64,000 nt of DNA from Candidatus Bilophila faecipullorum (GTDB lineage: Bacteria > Desulfobacterota > Desulfovibrionia > Desulfovibrionales > Desulfovibrionaceae), in assembly GCA_944326695.1 (NCBI GenBank), contig CALVEZ010000013.1, positions 1 through 64,000 of the forward strand, written 5' to 3'. Numbering within the stretch: position 1 is the stretch's first letter; each line of letters opens with the position of its first letter. Both the position numbers and the translations under genes were made by a program. The notes under the pieces are model-generated. The model searched no databases, was not told the origin of the DNA, and saw nothing but the letters and a program-made list of their open reading frames with translations. Shown piece after piece: positions 50,794 to 59,137 of this stretch.

Positions 50794-50838
50794 CTCTTAA
50801 TCAGTTGGTTCGGTGTTCAAGTCACCGATGGCCCACCA
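50794..50838 (+). other. tRNA-Lys(CUU) 3' fragment, probable attachment site (att)
   Basis: The 45 nt correspond exactly to tRNA positions 32-76: anticodon loop CTCTTAA (anticodon CTT), 3' anticodon stem, a 5-nt variable loop, T-stem CGGTG/CACCG with loop TTCAAGT, 3' acceptor strand ATGGCCC, and ACCA. The 5' half is missing and replaced by AT-rich element DNA. A tRNA-type terminator follows. This is what remains at one end after integration into a tRNA 3' half. Confidence 0.8.
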
Positions 50839-50848
50839 GCAAAAAACG

Positions 50849-50879
50849 GGGTTCCGATGCAAATCGGAACCCTTTTTTT
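50849..50879 (+). terminator. Terminator of the (former) tRNA-Lys gene
   Basis: A 10-bp stem GGGTTCCGAT/ATCGGAACCC with a 4-nt loop, then seven T. Confidence 0.85.
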
Positions 50880-51036
50880 GTTTTTGAGGGTGCCCGCCCC
50901 CGCTCGGCCATCTCTTTTTCAAGGTCGAGCTGCCGGGCGAAGAGAGGGTGGGAAAAGCCGTTTTCGGACGCAAAACGAGTGTCGTTCATAAAATAATCAT
51001 TTAATTTAGGTTAGTTATGCGTCTTGAAAGATGGGC

Positions 51037-51101
51037 GCAAAAAAAGGCCCCAAGCGAATGGGCGCAGCGGCCCGAACGCGGCGCTTGCGGCCTTTTTTTG
51101 C
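51037..51101. terminator. Bidirectional terminator-like hairpin
   Basis: GCAAAAAAAGGCC (51037-51049) pairs with GGCCTTTTTTTGC (51089-51101); inner AAGCG/CGCTT pairing. It lies in gene-free DNA. Confidence 0.6.
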
Positions 51102-51120
51102 ACGTGGCTTCGGGGACAAG

Positions 51121-51246
51121 GGATGGAGATGTAAATAGAAAAAAAGAAGAAAGACGTAAGGTTGAAGAATGTCAGCAGGAGGAGTGGAGAGAAGGAGAAG
51201 GAGGGAAAAGAGAGGAGGAGGGAGGAGAGGGAGGGCTAAGTGGGCG
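51121..51246 (+). other. Gene-free polypurine tract
   Basis: An A/G-only stretch with four GGG runs at 51202-51204, 51219-51221, 51228-51230 and 51232-51234, able in principle to form a G-quadruplex. No convincing coding content. Confidence 0.35.
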
Positions 51247-51302
51247 TAAAAAAAGCCCCTTCACCGGATGCAAGACAAATGCAACAGTGAAGGGGCTTTT
51301 TT
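51247..51302. terminator. Bidirectional terminator before tRNA-Leu
   Basis: A 17-bp perfect stem AAAAAAAGCCCCTTCAC with its complement. It serves the minus-strand tRNA-Leu and any plus-strand transcript. Confidence 0.8.
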
Positions 51303-51349
51303 GTAGGGGAAGACGGCTGAGTTTTTAGGCTAAGCGTCCGTATTCCTTA

Positions 51350-51436
51350 TGGTGCCCAGAGCGGGGATTGAACCCGCACAGCCGTGAGGCCGAGGGATTT
51401 TAAGTCCCTTGCGTCTGCCAGTTCCGCCATCCGGGC
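51350..51436 (-). tRNA. tRNA-Leu(UAA)
   Basis: An 87-nt type II tRNA with acceptor GCCCGGA/TCTGGGC, anticodon loop CTTAAAA (anticodon TAA), a long variable arm, a GTTCAAT T-loop and an encoded ACCA end. Confidence 0.93.
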
Positions 51437-51692
51437 ATGGACAAAAGGAATACCCGTAGAGAAGCTGTGAGTCAACCTGACAGCCCTTTGGCGCGGATGC
51501 TGTGTCCTGCATGGCGACCGAGGGAAGCTTGGCCTTGAAAGTGAGACGTATATAAGGAAGGCCAACTGTGCTATATGCCGTTTCTTCCTATTGGGGGGAG
51601 GTGGAGGCCACTCACCCGTCTCGACGATCCTTTCAGAGGTAGAAGCCCTTGGCCGAACCGGTATCCTTGCGCGAAGGTCCGCAAAACGTTCT

Positions 51693-52349
51693 TTAAAAAA
51701 AGGGCAACATGTCGAGGGGATCATTGAGAATATGATCCGCACCCGCGGCCTTCAATTCTTCTGCGCCCCGGAAGCCCCATGCTGCGCCTAGGGCGAGCAT
51801 ATGGGCGTTGCGGGCGGTGTACATGTCCACATTGCTGTCCCCGAGGAACGCCGCTTCTTCCGGCATGACCTTCAGGTTGTGCGCGGTCTTGAGCGCACCG
51901 GTGGGGTCTGGCTTGTGGGGAAGGTCGGCGGTTGCGCCCTGCACGAAGGCGAAGGGTTTGCCCGGGAAATAGCGCTCCAGCATCAGCAGTGTCCAGTCGT
52001 GCGGCTTGTTGGTGACTACTGCCATAGGGATGCCCTTGCCGCGCAGCTCGTCGAGCAGTTCCGGGATGTGCGGATAGGGGCGGGTCGTTTCGGCCCAACC
52101 CCGAGCATAATTTTCTCCCGTGCGCTTGACGAGTTCGTCCAGTGCGGGAGAGGTGTCCTCTCCGGCGGGCAGGGCGCGGATGACCAGCGTGCGCAGGCCG
52201 TTGCCGACGAAATGGCGGTAGGCCTCCACGGGGTGGACGGGATAACCTGCGGAAGCCAGCGCACGATTGGTGGCGTTGGCCAAATCTTTCAGTGTGTTCA
52301 GGAGCGTGCCGTCCAAATCGAAAAGGGCGGCTTTGAGTGGGGGCTTCAT
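51693..52349 (-). CDS. gph: Phosphoglycolate phosphatase / HAD hydrolase
   Basis: 218 residues. HAD motif I FDLDGTLLNT at residue 10, motif II VVTNK near residue 116, the conserved Lys in PHKPDPT near 143, and motif IV FLGDSNVDMYTA near 169. The cap domain is of the Gph type. It would dephosphorylate 2-phosphoglycolate formed in DNA repair or another small phosphate ester; substrate choice within this subfamily is not secure. First protein-coding gene of the chromosomal flank, with clearly higher GC. Confidence 0.85.
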   Translation of the reverse strand: MKPPLKAALFDLDGTLLNTLKDLANATNRALASAGYPVHPVEAYRHFVGNGLRTLVIRALPAGEDTSPALDELVKRTGENYARGWAETTRPYPHIPELLDELRGKGIPMAVVTNKPHDWTLLMLERYFPGKPFAFVQGATADLPHKPDPTGALKTAHNLKVMPEEAAFLGDSNVDMYTARNAHMLALGAAWGFRGAEELKAAGADHILNDPLDMLPFF

Positions 52350-52534
52350 GGCGATTCACCTTCCGGGCGCATGGAGTGGCCGCAGCCGCGCCCGCGAGGC
52401 AGCATGACAAAGGTCACCGTTGCTTTCAAGCCCTTGGCGCGGCCTGTGCCGAGCCTTGCATCCTTGCGCCGTTATGATAACCCTAGCCCGGCAATGGCGG
52501 CGGCGAGCTGCGGCATGGCGCGAAAAAGGGGGAG

Positions 52535-53380
52535 ATGATGGCGCAGGGCAAGGAACGGGCCGACGAGCTGGTGTTTGGGCAAGGGCTGGCGGAGAGCCGG
52601 GAAATGGCCAAACGGCTGATCATGGCCGGGAAGGTCGCGCTTGAGGAAGCGCCGGGCGTGCTGCGCAAGGTGGACAAGCCCGGCCACAAGTACCCCGTTG
52701 ATACGGTCTTTTCGCTGGTCGGTATTGAGCGCTATGTCAGCCGTGGAGCCTACAAGCTTTTGACGGCATTGGAATATTTTAAGCTGGACGTGAACGGCTA
52801 CGTCTGTCTGGACGCGGGAGCCTCCACGGGCGGCTTTACGGATTGCCTGCTCCAGCACGGCGCGGCCAAGGTCTACGCCGTGGACGTAGGCCGGGAGCAG
52901 CTCCATGAGCGTTTGCGCCGCGATCCCCGCGTCGTGAGTATGGAAGGGACGAACCTGCGCACGGCTCCCGTGGAACTTTTGCCCGAGCCGGTTGATATGA
53001 TCGTGGCTGACGTCTCCTTTATTTCCCTCACGCTGATCCTCCCGCCCTGCGTGCGCTGGCTCAAGGAAGGGGGCCTCGTCGCCGCGCTGGTCAAGCCGCA
53101 ATTCGAGCTGGGGCCTCACCAGACCGACAAGGGCGTGGTGCGTGATCCGGCCCTGCGTCAGCAGGCTGTGGACAAGGTCCTTCTTTTTTGCCGCGAACGC
53201 CTCGGTCTTGCCTGTCTGGGGGTGGTGCCAGCTGCGGTCAAGGGCCCTAAGGGGAATCAGGAGTATATTGTTTGCCTGCGTCGTGACCTCGGCGGCGAGG
53301 GAGCTTCTTCTTCTTCTTCTTCTTCTTCTTCTTCTTCTTCTTCTTCTTCGGTCGCTTTGCTTGCCGAGTCACCAAGCTGA
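52535..53380 (+). CDS. tlyA: TlyA family rRNA methyltransferase with poly-Ser tail
   Basis: 281 residues. The N-terminal S4 RNA-binding domain (RADELVFGQGLAESREMAKRLI) is followed by an FtsJ/RrmJ-type methyltransferase with SAM motif LDAGASTGGFTDCLL near residue 92, Asp-rich VDMIVADVSFISL, and VKPQFELGP. TlyA methylates ribose 2'-OH groups of rRNA. ATG 52535 or 52538 follow GGGGGAG closely. Unusual: 15 consecutive Ser codons (14 TCT plus TCG) form a C-terminal microsatellite tail beyond the usual end of the domain. Confidence 0.87.
   Translation: MMAQGKERADELVFGQGLAESREMAKRLIMAGKVALEEAPGVLRKVDKPGHKYPVDTVFSLVGIERYVSRGAYKLLTALEYFKLDVNGYVCLDAGASTGGFTDCLLQHGAAKVYAVDVGREQLHERLRRDPRVVSMEGTNLRTAPVELLPEPVDMIVADVSFISLTLILPPCVRWLKEGGLVAALVKPQFELGPHQTDKGVVRDPALRQQAVDKVLLFCRERLGLACLGVVPAAVKGPKGNQEYIVCLRRDLGGEGASSSSSSSSSSSSSSSVALLAESPS
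53306..53349 (+). repeat. TCT trinucleotide microsatellite in tlyA
   Basis: Fourteen TCT codons followed by TCG. Changes by whole units lengthen or shorten the Ser tail without altering the frame. Confidence 0.85.
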
Positions 53381-53440
53381 GGGGCTCCGCCGTCCGGCGC
53401 ATTCTCTCCCACACCTTGAAAGTACAAAACGCCTCTTTGG

Positions 53441-53473
53441 AAAAGGCCCTGTGTTTACGGGGCCTTTTCTTTT
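53441..53473 (+). terminator. Intrinsic terminator of tlyA
   Basis: AAAAGGCCC/GGGCCTTTT stem followed by CTTTT. Confidence 0.8.
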
Positions 53474-53856
53474 GATGGAGGCCGTTCGGGTCTCAACAGA
53501 GGGCTGTGCCGTTGTGCTCGTTTGGCCTGTGGGCTGAGGGGTAAAAGAGAAGAAGTGCACTCTTTTTTCATACTTTCACAAAGGATAAGAGGAAAACACC
53601 TAGAAAGAAGTACCCATAGAAAAATGGGATAAGATTTTGAGATAAAAATCACGTGTGGATCGTTTCCTCGGGAAAATCCCCCCTTTATGGGGGCTGCCTG
53701 CAAGCCCTGCCTGCATCTCTCCCCTGACCTTAAAAGAGGGGCTTCTTCCCAGCGGCGTGGGCAAAACGAATGTCTTTCCTCGTCCCCTTTCCTTCTTTTG
53801 CTGACCTCATTTGAGAGCAAGAGCAGGAATACTCCAAAAGATGACGGCTTTTACAC

Positions 53857-53967
53857 GGGACAAAAATGTCTCGTGGGACAAAAATGCCCCATGTAAGTAT
53901 TCTTTGTAACCTGTTTGAATACTAGTTGATATGTTGTGAAGTCCATTTTGCGGGACATTCCTGTCCC
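53857..53967. promoter_or_regulatory. Three palindromic activator-type sites upstream of the permease
   Basis: GGGACA-N4-TGTCCC is perfect at 53952-53967 and nearly perfect at 53857-53872 and 53875-53890 (18 bp apart). They lie roughly 115-225 bp upstream of a sigma-54 promoter, the usual position of enhancer-binding-protein sites. Confidence 0.6.
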
Positions 53968-54081
53968 ATTGTGATGGAAAGAACATACGGCAACCACCGG
54001 CGGCTCGGAAGAAAAATATGTATTGGTATCCCGGTTGATTACAGGGAAGAATGCCTTCTTCCCCGCTTCGGGGAAAGAATT

Positions 54082-54097
54082 TGGCGCGACACTTGCT
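54082..54097 (+). promoter_or_regulatory. Sigma-54 promoter of the amino-acid permease
   Basis: TGGCGCG-ACAC-TTGCT differs from TGGCACG-N4-TTGCT by one base. The invariant GG (54083-54084) and GC (54095-54096) are separated by exactly 10 nt. The predicted start near 54108 leaves a leader of about 140 nt. Confidence 0.75.
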
Positions 54098-54249
54098 AGA
54101 AAAGAAACGCCTTTGGAGGGCACGCCCCCCGAAGCCGACGTTCGAGTTGAAGCGTCCTTTTTCGTCCAAAGCCGCGGTTCTGGCGGTGAACGAAAAAGGG
54201 CGAAAGAGAAACACTCTGGAAACGCCAAGACAACGAGGGACTTTTCATC

Positions 54250-55773
54250 ATGAGCAACACACCGGAAAAAAACGAAAACACGCGTGAAGAACTGAAAAAG
54301 ACCATGAGCCCGGCGGAAGTCTGGGCTCTTGCCGTGGGTGCTATTATCGGTTGGGGCTGCTTTGTTCTCCCCGGAACGCGGTTCCTGCCCGATGCCGGCC
54401 CCCTCGGTAGCATTTTGGCCTTTCTCATCGGCGGCGGGCTTTTGTGCTTCGTCGCGCTGAGCTATAGCGTGCTCATCAAGGCCTACCCGGTGGCGGGCGG
54501 CTCCTTCACCTACGCCTATGTGGGCTTCGGCACCAAATGCGGCTTCATCTGCGGCTGGGCGCTCGTCCTCGGCTATCTCTGCGTTATCGCCGCCAACGGT
54601 ACGGCTATGGCCCTGCTCAGCCGCGCGCTGTTGCCCGGTGTCTTTGACGTAGGGTATATGTATACCGTTGCCGGATGGGACGTGTACGCGGGCGAACTGG
54701 TCATGATGTCTGCGGTTTTCCTCTTCTTCGGTTTTATGAACCTTCGCGGCATGGACATGGCGAGCAGCTTGCAGCTTATCCTTGCCTTCGCCCTTGCCGG
54801 CGGCGTGCTGGTCCTTACGGTGGGTACCTTCTCCGCTGAAACCGCCAGCATCGACAACCTCTTCCCCCTCTTCGCCGAAGGCCGCTCCTCCTGGGCCTGC
54901 GTCATCTCCATCGTCGCCATCACGCCGTGGCTCTTCGTGGGCTTCGACACCATCCCCCAGACCGCTGAAGAATTCGACTTTCCGCCTGAAAAGTCCCGTC
55001 GCCTGATGCTCAATTCCATCATCTGCGGCGCGACGCTCTACGCTCTGGTGCTCCTTTCCGTGGCCGTGATCATCCCCTACACCGACCTGCTCGGCCAGAA
55101 CCACACCTGGACCACCGGGGCCGTGGCGAACATGGCTTTCGGCAAGTTCGGCGGCGCCGTCCTCGCGATTCCCGTCCTCGCGGGCATCTTTACCGGTATG
55201 AACGGCTTCTTCATGGCCACCACCCGCCTCCTCTTCAGCATGGGGCGCGGCAAGTTCCTGCATCCCTGGTTCGTCAAGGTTCATCCTCAGTACGGCACCC
55301 CCGTCAACGCCATTCTGTTCACCCTCGGCCTGACCCTCGTGGCCCCGTGGTTCGGTCGCTCCGCCCTCAACTGGATCGTCGATATGTCCGCCATGGGCAC
55401 CGCGCTCGCCTATCTCTTCACCTGCATGACCGCCTACAAGTTTGTTGACCAGCATCCTGAAATCGCTCAGGCCCCTTGGGGCAAGCCCGTGGCCATCGTA
55501 GGCGGCTTCACTGCGGTAACCTGCTTCTTCATGCTCGCCGTTCCGGGTTCCCCCGCCGCCATCGGCGTTGAATCCTGGCTCATGCTGTTCGTGTGGGTAG
55601 CCCTCGGCGCGGGCTTCTACTTCAGCCGGGCCAAGGAACTCAATGCCATCCCGCACGCCAAGATGCAGTACATGCTCCTTGGAACGACCGACCGTCCCCT
55701 GCTTTTCGATACGTCGAAGCAGAAGGGTTTCGTGACGGAGGAAGAAGCCAAGCCCGCCGTTGAATTGAGCTAG
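54250..55773 (+). CDS. APC family amino-acid permease
   Basis: 507 residues with about 12 membrane segments. The N-terminal consensus AVGAIIGWGCFVLPGTRFLPDAGP and the TM6 region (AITPWLFVGFDTIPQTAEEFDFP) are typical of the APC superfamily. MNGFFMATTRLLFSMGRGKFLP-like residues sit in TM8. ATG 54250 follows GAGGGA. It is controlled by a sigma-54 promoter. The adjacent aspartase gene suggests dicarboxylic amino acids as possible substrates, but the sequence does not fix the substrate. Confidence 0.85.
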   Translation: MSNTPEKNENTREELKKTMSPAEVWALAVGAIIGWGCFVLPGTRFLPDAGPLGSILAFLIGGGLLCFVALSYSVLIKAYPVAGGSFTYAYVGFGTKCGFICGWALVLGYLCVIAANGTAMALLSRALLPGVFDVGYMYTVAGWDVYAGELVMMSAVFLFFGFMNLRGMDMASSLQLILAFALAGGVLVLTVGTFSAETASIDNLFPLFAEGRSSWACVISIVAITPWLFVGFDTIPQTAEEFDFPPEKSRRLMLNSIICGATLYALVLLSVAVIIPYTDLLGQNHTWTTGAVANMAFGKFGGAVLAIPVLAGIFTGMNGFFMATTRLLFSMGRGKFLHPWFVKVHPQYGTPVNAILFTLGLTLVAPWFGRSALNWIVDMSAMGTALAYLFTCMTAYKFVDQHPEIAQAPWGKPVAIVGGFTAVTCFFMLAVPGSPAAIGVESWLMLFVWVALGAGFYFSRAKELNAIPHAKMQYMLLGTTDRPLLFDTSKQKGFVTEEEAKPAVELS

Positions 55774-55793
55774 AGCCTCCCTCCCCTGACCTG

Positions 55794-55832
55794 AAAGGAG
55801 CCGGAATCGCAATGATCCCGGCTCCTTTTTTG
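55794..55832. terminator. Terminator shared by the permease and the LysR gene
   Basis: An 11-bp stem AAAGGAGCCGG/CCGGCTCCTTT with TTTTTT on the plus side, between convergent genes. Confidence 0.8.
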
Positions 55833-55854
55833 TGGTGGAAAAACGCCGTTCCCT

Positions 55855-56754
55855 TCAGCGGATGGCTTCCCAGAAATGTTCGATGGAAACGCGGTGGACG
55901 TTCTTGTTGCGGTAGAGTTTGATGTCCACTTCCACGCTGAGGTCGGGGCGGTCCTCCCAGAGGCGGCGGATGGAGCCGCGTTTCAATTGCTCGCTGACCA
56001 GCGACTCCGGTACCCATGCCATGCCGAGCCCTTTTTCGAGCATTTTGATGATGCCCTCGCTGAGGCTGCTTTCATAAATCACGTCCAGTGCGCAGGGCGT
56101 TTTTTCGTAGAGCGGCAGGATGATCCGGTTGGCGAAGGAGAAGTTGCTGTAGGAGAGATAGGGGAGGGAAGAAGGGACCGGCTCAAGGCGTTGCGCCAGC
56201 GTGTTCCCCACCACGGGCAGGAAGCGTTCGCGGGCGATGGTGGCCGAGTCGATATGCGAGAGGAATTCACTGTCGGACTCGTATTCGTCGAGCTTGTAGG
56301 TCAGCAGCATGTCCACCTGATTGTCCATGAGCGCGCAGAAATGCTCCTCCACGCTTTGCGGGAAGGGGTTGACCACGAAGGTCAGCCTTTCGCAGCGTTC
56401 CTTTACCTTGATGAGCAGATTGGGCAACACGTTGATGGACAGGGTAGGCAGGCTGATGATGCGGACCACGTTGTCGCGGCGCAGGGCGGAACCGGAAAAT
56501 TCCCGTTTGGCTTCGGCCATGCGTTCGGCAATGTCACGGGCAATGGGCAGGAACTGCTCCCCCTGCGCGGTGAGCCGGATGGGGAGGGCGGTACGGTCGA
56601 AGAGCACGACGCCGAGCCACTCCTCCAGCGCGCGGATGCGGCGGCTGAAGGCGGGCTGGGTGACGTTCCGTTCCTGCGCGGCATGGGAAAAGCTCTTGTG
56701 CCGATAGAGGCTGAGAAAGTCTTCAAGAAGTTTCTGGTCCACGTGGGGCTCCAT
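55855..56754 (-). CDS. LysR-type transcriptional regulator
   Basis: 299 residues. The N-terminal winged helix-turn-helix (FLSLYRHKSFSHAAQERNVTQPAFSRRIRALEEWLG) is canonical LTTR. The effector-binding domain follows with no unusual features. ATG 56754 is used; the gene is divergent from aspA (105-bp gap), the standard arrangement in which an LTTR controls the neighbour. The likely inducer is aspartate or another metabolite of the pathway; inference from context. Confidence 0.85.
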   Translation of the reverse strand: MEPHVDQKLLEDFLSLYRHKSFSHAAQERNVTQPAFSRRIRALEEWLGVVLFDRTALPIRLTAQGEQFLPIARDIAERMAEAKREFSGSALRRDNVVRIISLPTLSINVLPNLLIKVKERCERLTFVVNPFPQSVEEHFCALMDNQVDMLLTYKLDEYESDSEFLSHIDSATIARERFLPVVGNTLAQRLEPVPSSLPYLSYSNFSFANRIILPLYEKTPCALDVIYESSLSEGIIKMLEKGLGMAWVPESLVSEQLKRGSIRRLWEDRPDLSVEVDIKLYRNKNVHRVSIEHFWEAIR

Positions 56755-56859
56755 GCGTTTTGGACATGAGTCGATACGAAATAGGCAATTGCCACCTGCC
56801 CCCTGCCTTCCTATAGTTGGCGCAACACGTTCTATTCGCACCAAACAGGAGAAACGTCC

Positions 56860-58248
<1,389 letters not shown>

Positions 58249-58262
58249 GAGGTTGAGGAAGA

Positions 58263-58318
58263 CTGGGGGAGGGGAGAGGAAAACTTTCTGGAGAAAGTTT
58301 TCCTCTCCCCTCCCCCAG
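58263..58318. repeat. 27-bp perfect inverted repeat downstream of aspA
   Basis: CTGGGGGAGGGGAGAGGAAA plus seven more bases (58263-58289) pairs perfectly with 58292-58318 around a 2-nt loop. The core GAGGAAAACTTTC is of the kind dispersed in intergenic regions of Desulfovibrio genomes. It probably ends aspA transcription or stabilises its mRNA. Confidence 0.75.
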
Positions 58319-58803
58319 ACCCCCACCTCTCTCCTTTCAAAGACTTTCGTTTGGTGGGGAGGTAGCTCGCCGGGAGTCCCTTTGGATGTGGGGAAAAGGA
58401 AGAGGTTCAGGAAAGGGCACTCGCGAGGGTCTTCGTGGGGGGGACGGTTTCCTTGGGGCGCGTCAACACGCGATACGATGTTGTTTTTTCGATGTGTTGC
58501 CCTGCACCCCGCCGGGGAGAAAGATTTTCTCCAGCCTCCCTGTAAAGGGGACTATGCGCGATAGTGCAGTCCCTAAGAAACAAGAGCGAAGTGAACAAGA
58601 GGGATTATTTCGGCATTCAGCCGCTGAAGAGGCGAATGCGTTGACGTCGGCGGCGTGAAAGCAAGGCATTTCACCCGGCCTCTTCCTCCTCCCCCCATAG
58701 GCCGGGTGAAAACGCCCCGTTCCTCCCCCGGAACGGGGCGTTTCTTGTATGGAGAAACAACTTTTCGCTAGGTGGGAGGTTCTTAAAAGCTTAAAGTTTT
58801 GCC
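58319..58803. other. Intergenic region with hairpins, no convincing gene
   Basis: Frames of 60-100 codons exist but lack ribosome-binding sites and recognisable sequence. A hairpin CACCCGGCCT/AGGCCGGGTG spans 58671-58704 and an intrinsic terminator (AACGCCCCGTT/GGAACGGGGCGTT, then TCTTGT) lies at 58710-58748. Confidence 0.5.
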
Positions 58804-58816
58804 TATATTATAAAAA

Positions 58817-58882
58817 CTCCTTTTGATTTGTCAGCACTGGCTCGCGGTCTGGCACCTGCAAACGGCAACAAATCAAAAGGAG
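58817..58882 (+). promoter_or_regulatory. Leader hairpin that can sequester a ribosome-binding site
   Basis: CTCCTTTTGATTTGT (58817-58831) is perfectly complementary to ACAAATCAAAAGGAG (58868-58882), which contains the AAGGAG of the small gene starting at 58889. A TATATT -10-like box at 58804-58809 would start transcription right at the hairpin. A 36-nt loop separates the arms. Confidence 0.6.
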
Positions 58883-58888
58883 GCCACA

Positions 58889-59041
58889 GTGGTCACGTTT
58901 GAAGTCTGGCCTGCACAAAGTGAAACTGTAAATGCCATGTGGCATCTGCTCCCACATACCGCAGACAGTTTTTCTATGGGGAAAAGAAGCGTGAGGTCGG
59001 CGAGGCCGTGCATGGAGGGTGCCAAGGGAAAGGGGCGATAA
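58889..59041 (+). CDS. Small protein (50 aa) under leader-hairpin control
   Basis: A GTG start 5 nt after AAAGGAGG. The product VVTFEVWPAQSETVNAMWHL... is soluble and Trp/His-containing in the first half and basic in the second (GKRSVRSARP). It forms a self-contained unit: promoter-like box, leader hairpin, gene, and two terminators (59057-59127). No family known; it might be a leader peptide or the unit a regulatory RNA. Confidence 0.4.
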   Translation: MVTFEVWPAQSETVNAMWHLLPHTADSFSMGKRSVRSARPCMEGAKGKGR

Positions 59042-59056
59042 TCCCTTGTTGTCGGA

Positions 59057-59127
59057 GGGCGGCGTCCCGGAATAAGACGCCGCCCGGTCGAGCGGCAAGG
59101 CGCGTCTCTCTGTGAGGCGCGCTTTTA
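59057..59127 (+). terminator. Tandem terminator hairpins
   Basis: GGGCGGCGTC/GACGCCGCCC at 59057-59085, then GCGCGTCTC/GAGGCGCGC at 59100-59122 followed by TTTT. Confidence 0.65.
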
Positions 59128-59137
59128 AGATGCTTTT

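Noticed and set aside
53851..55812. 653-codon minus-strand frame antisense to the permease
   Set aside because: Low-complexity His/Glu/Gly-rich translation typical of GC-rich antisense; the plus strand encodes a clear APC permease.
58386..58658. 90-codon frame between aspA and the small hairpin-controlled unit
   Set aside because: Within repeat-like intergenic sequence, no ribosome-binding site, no family.
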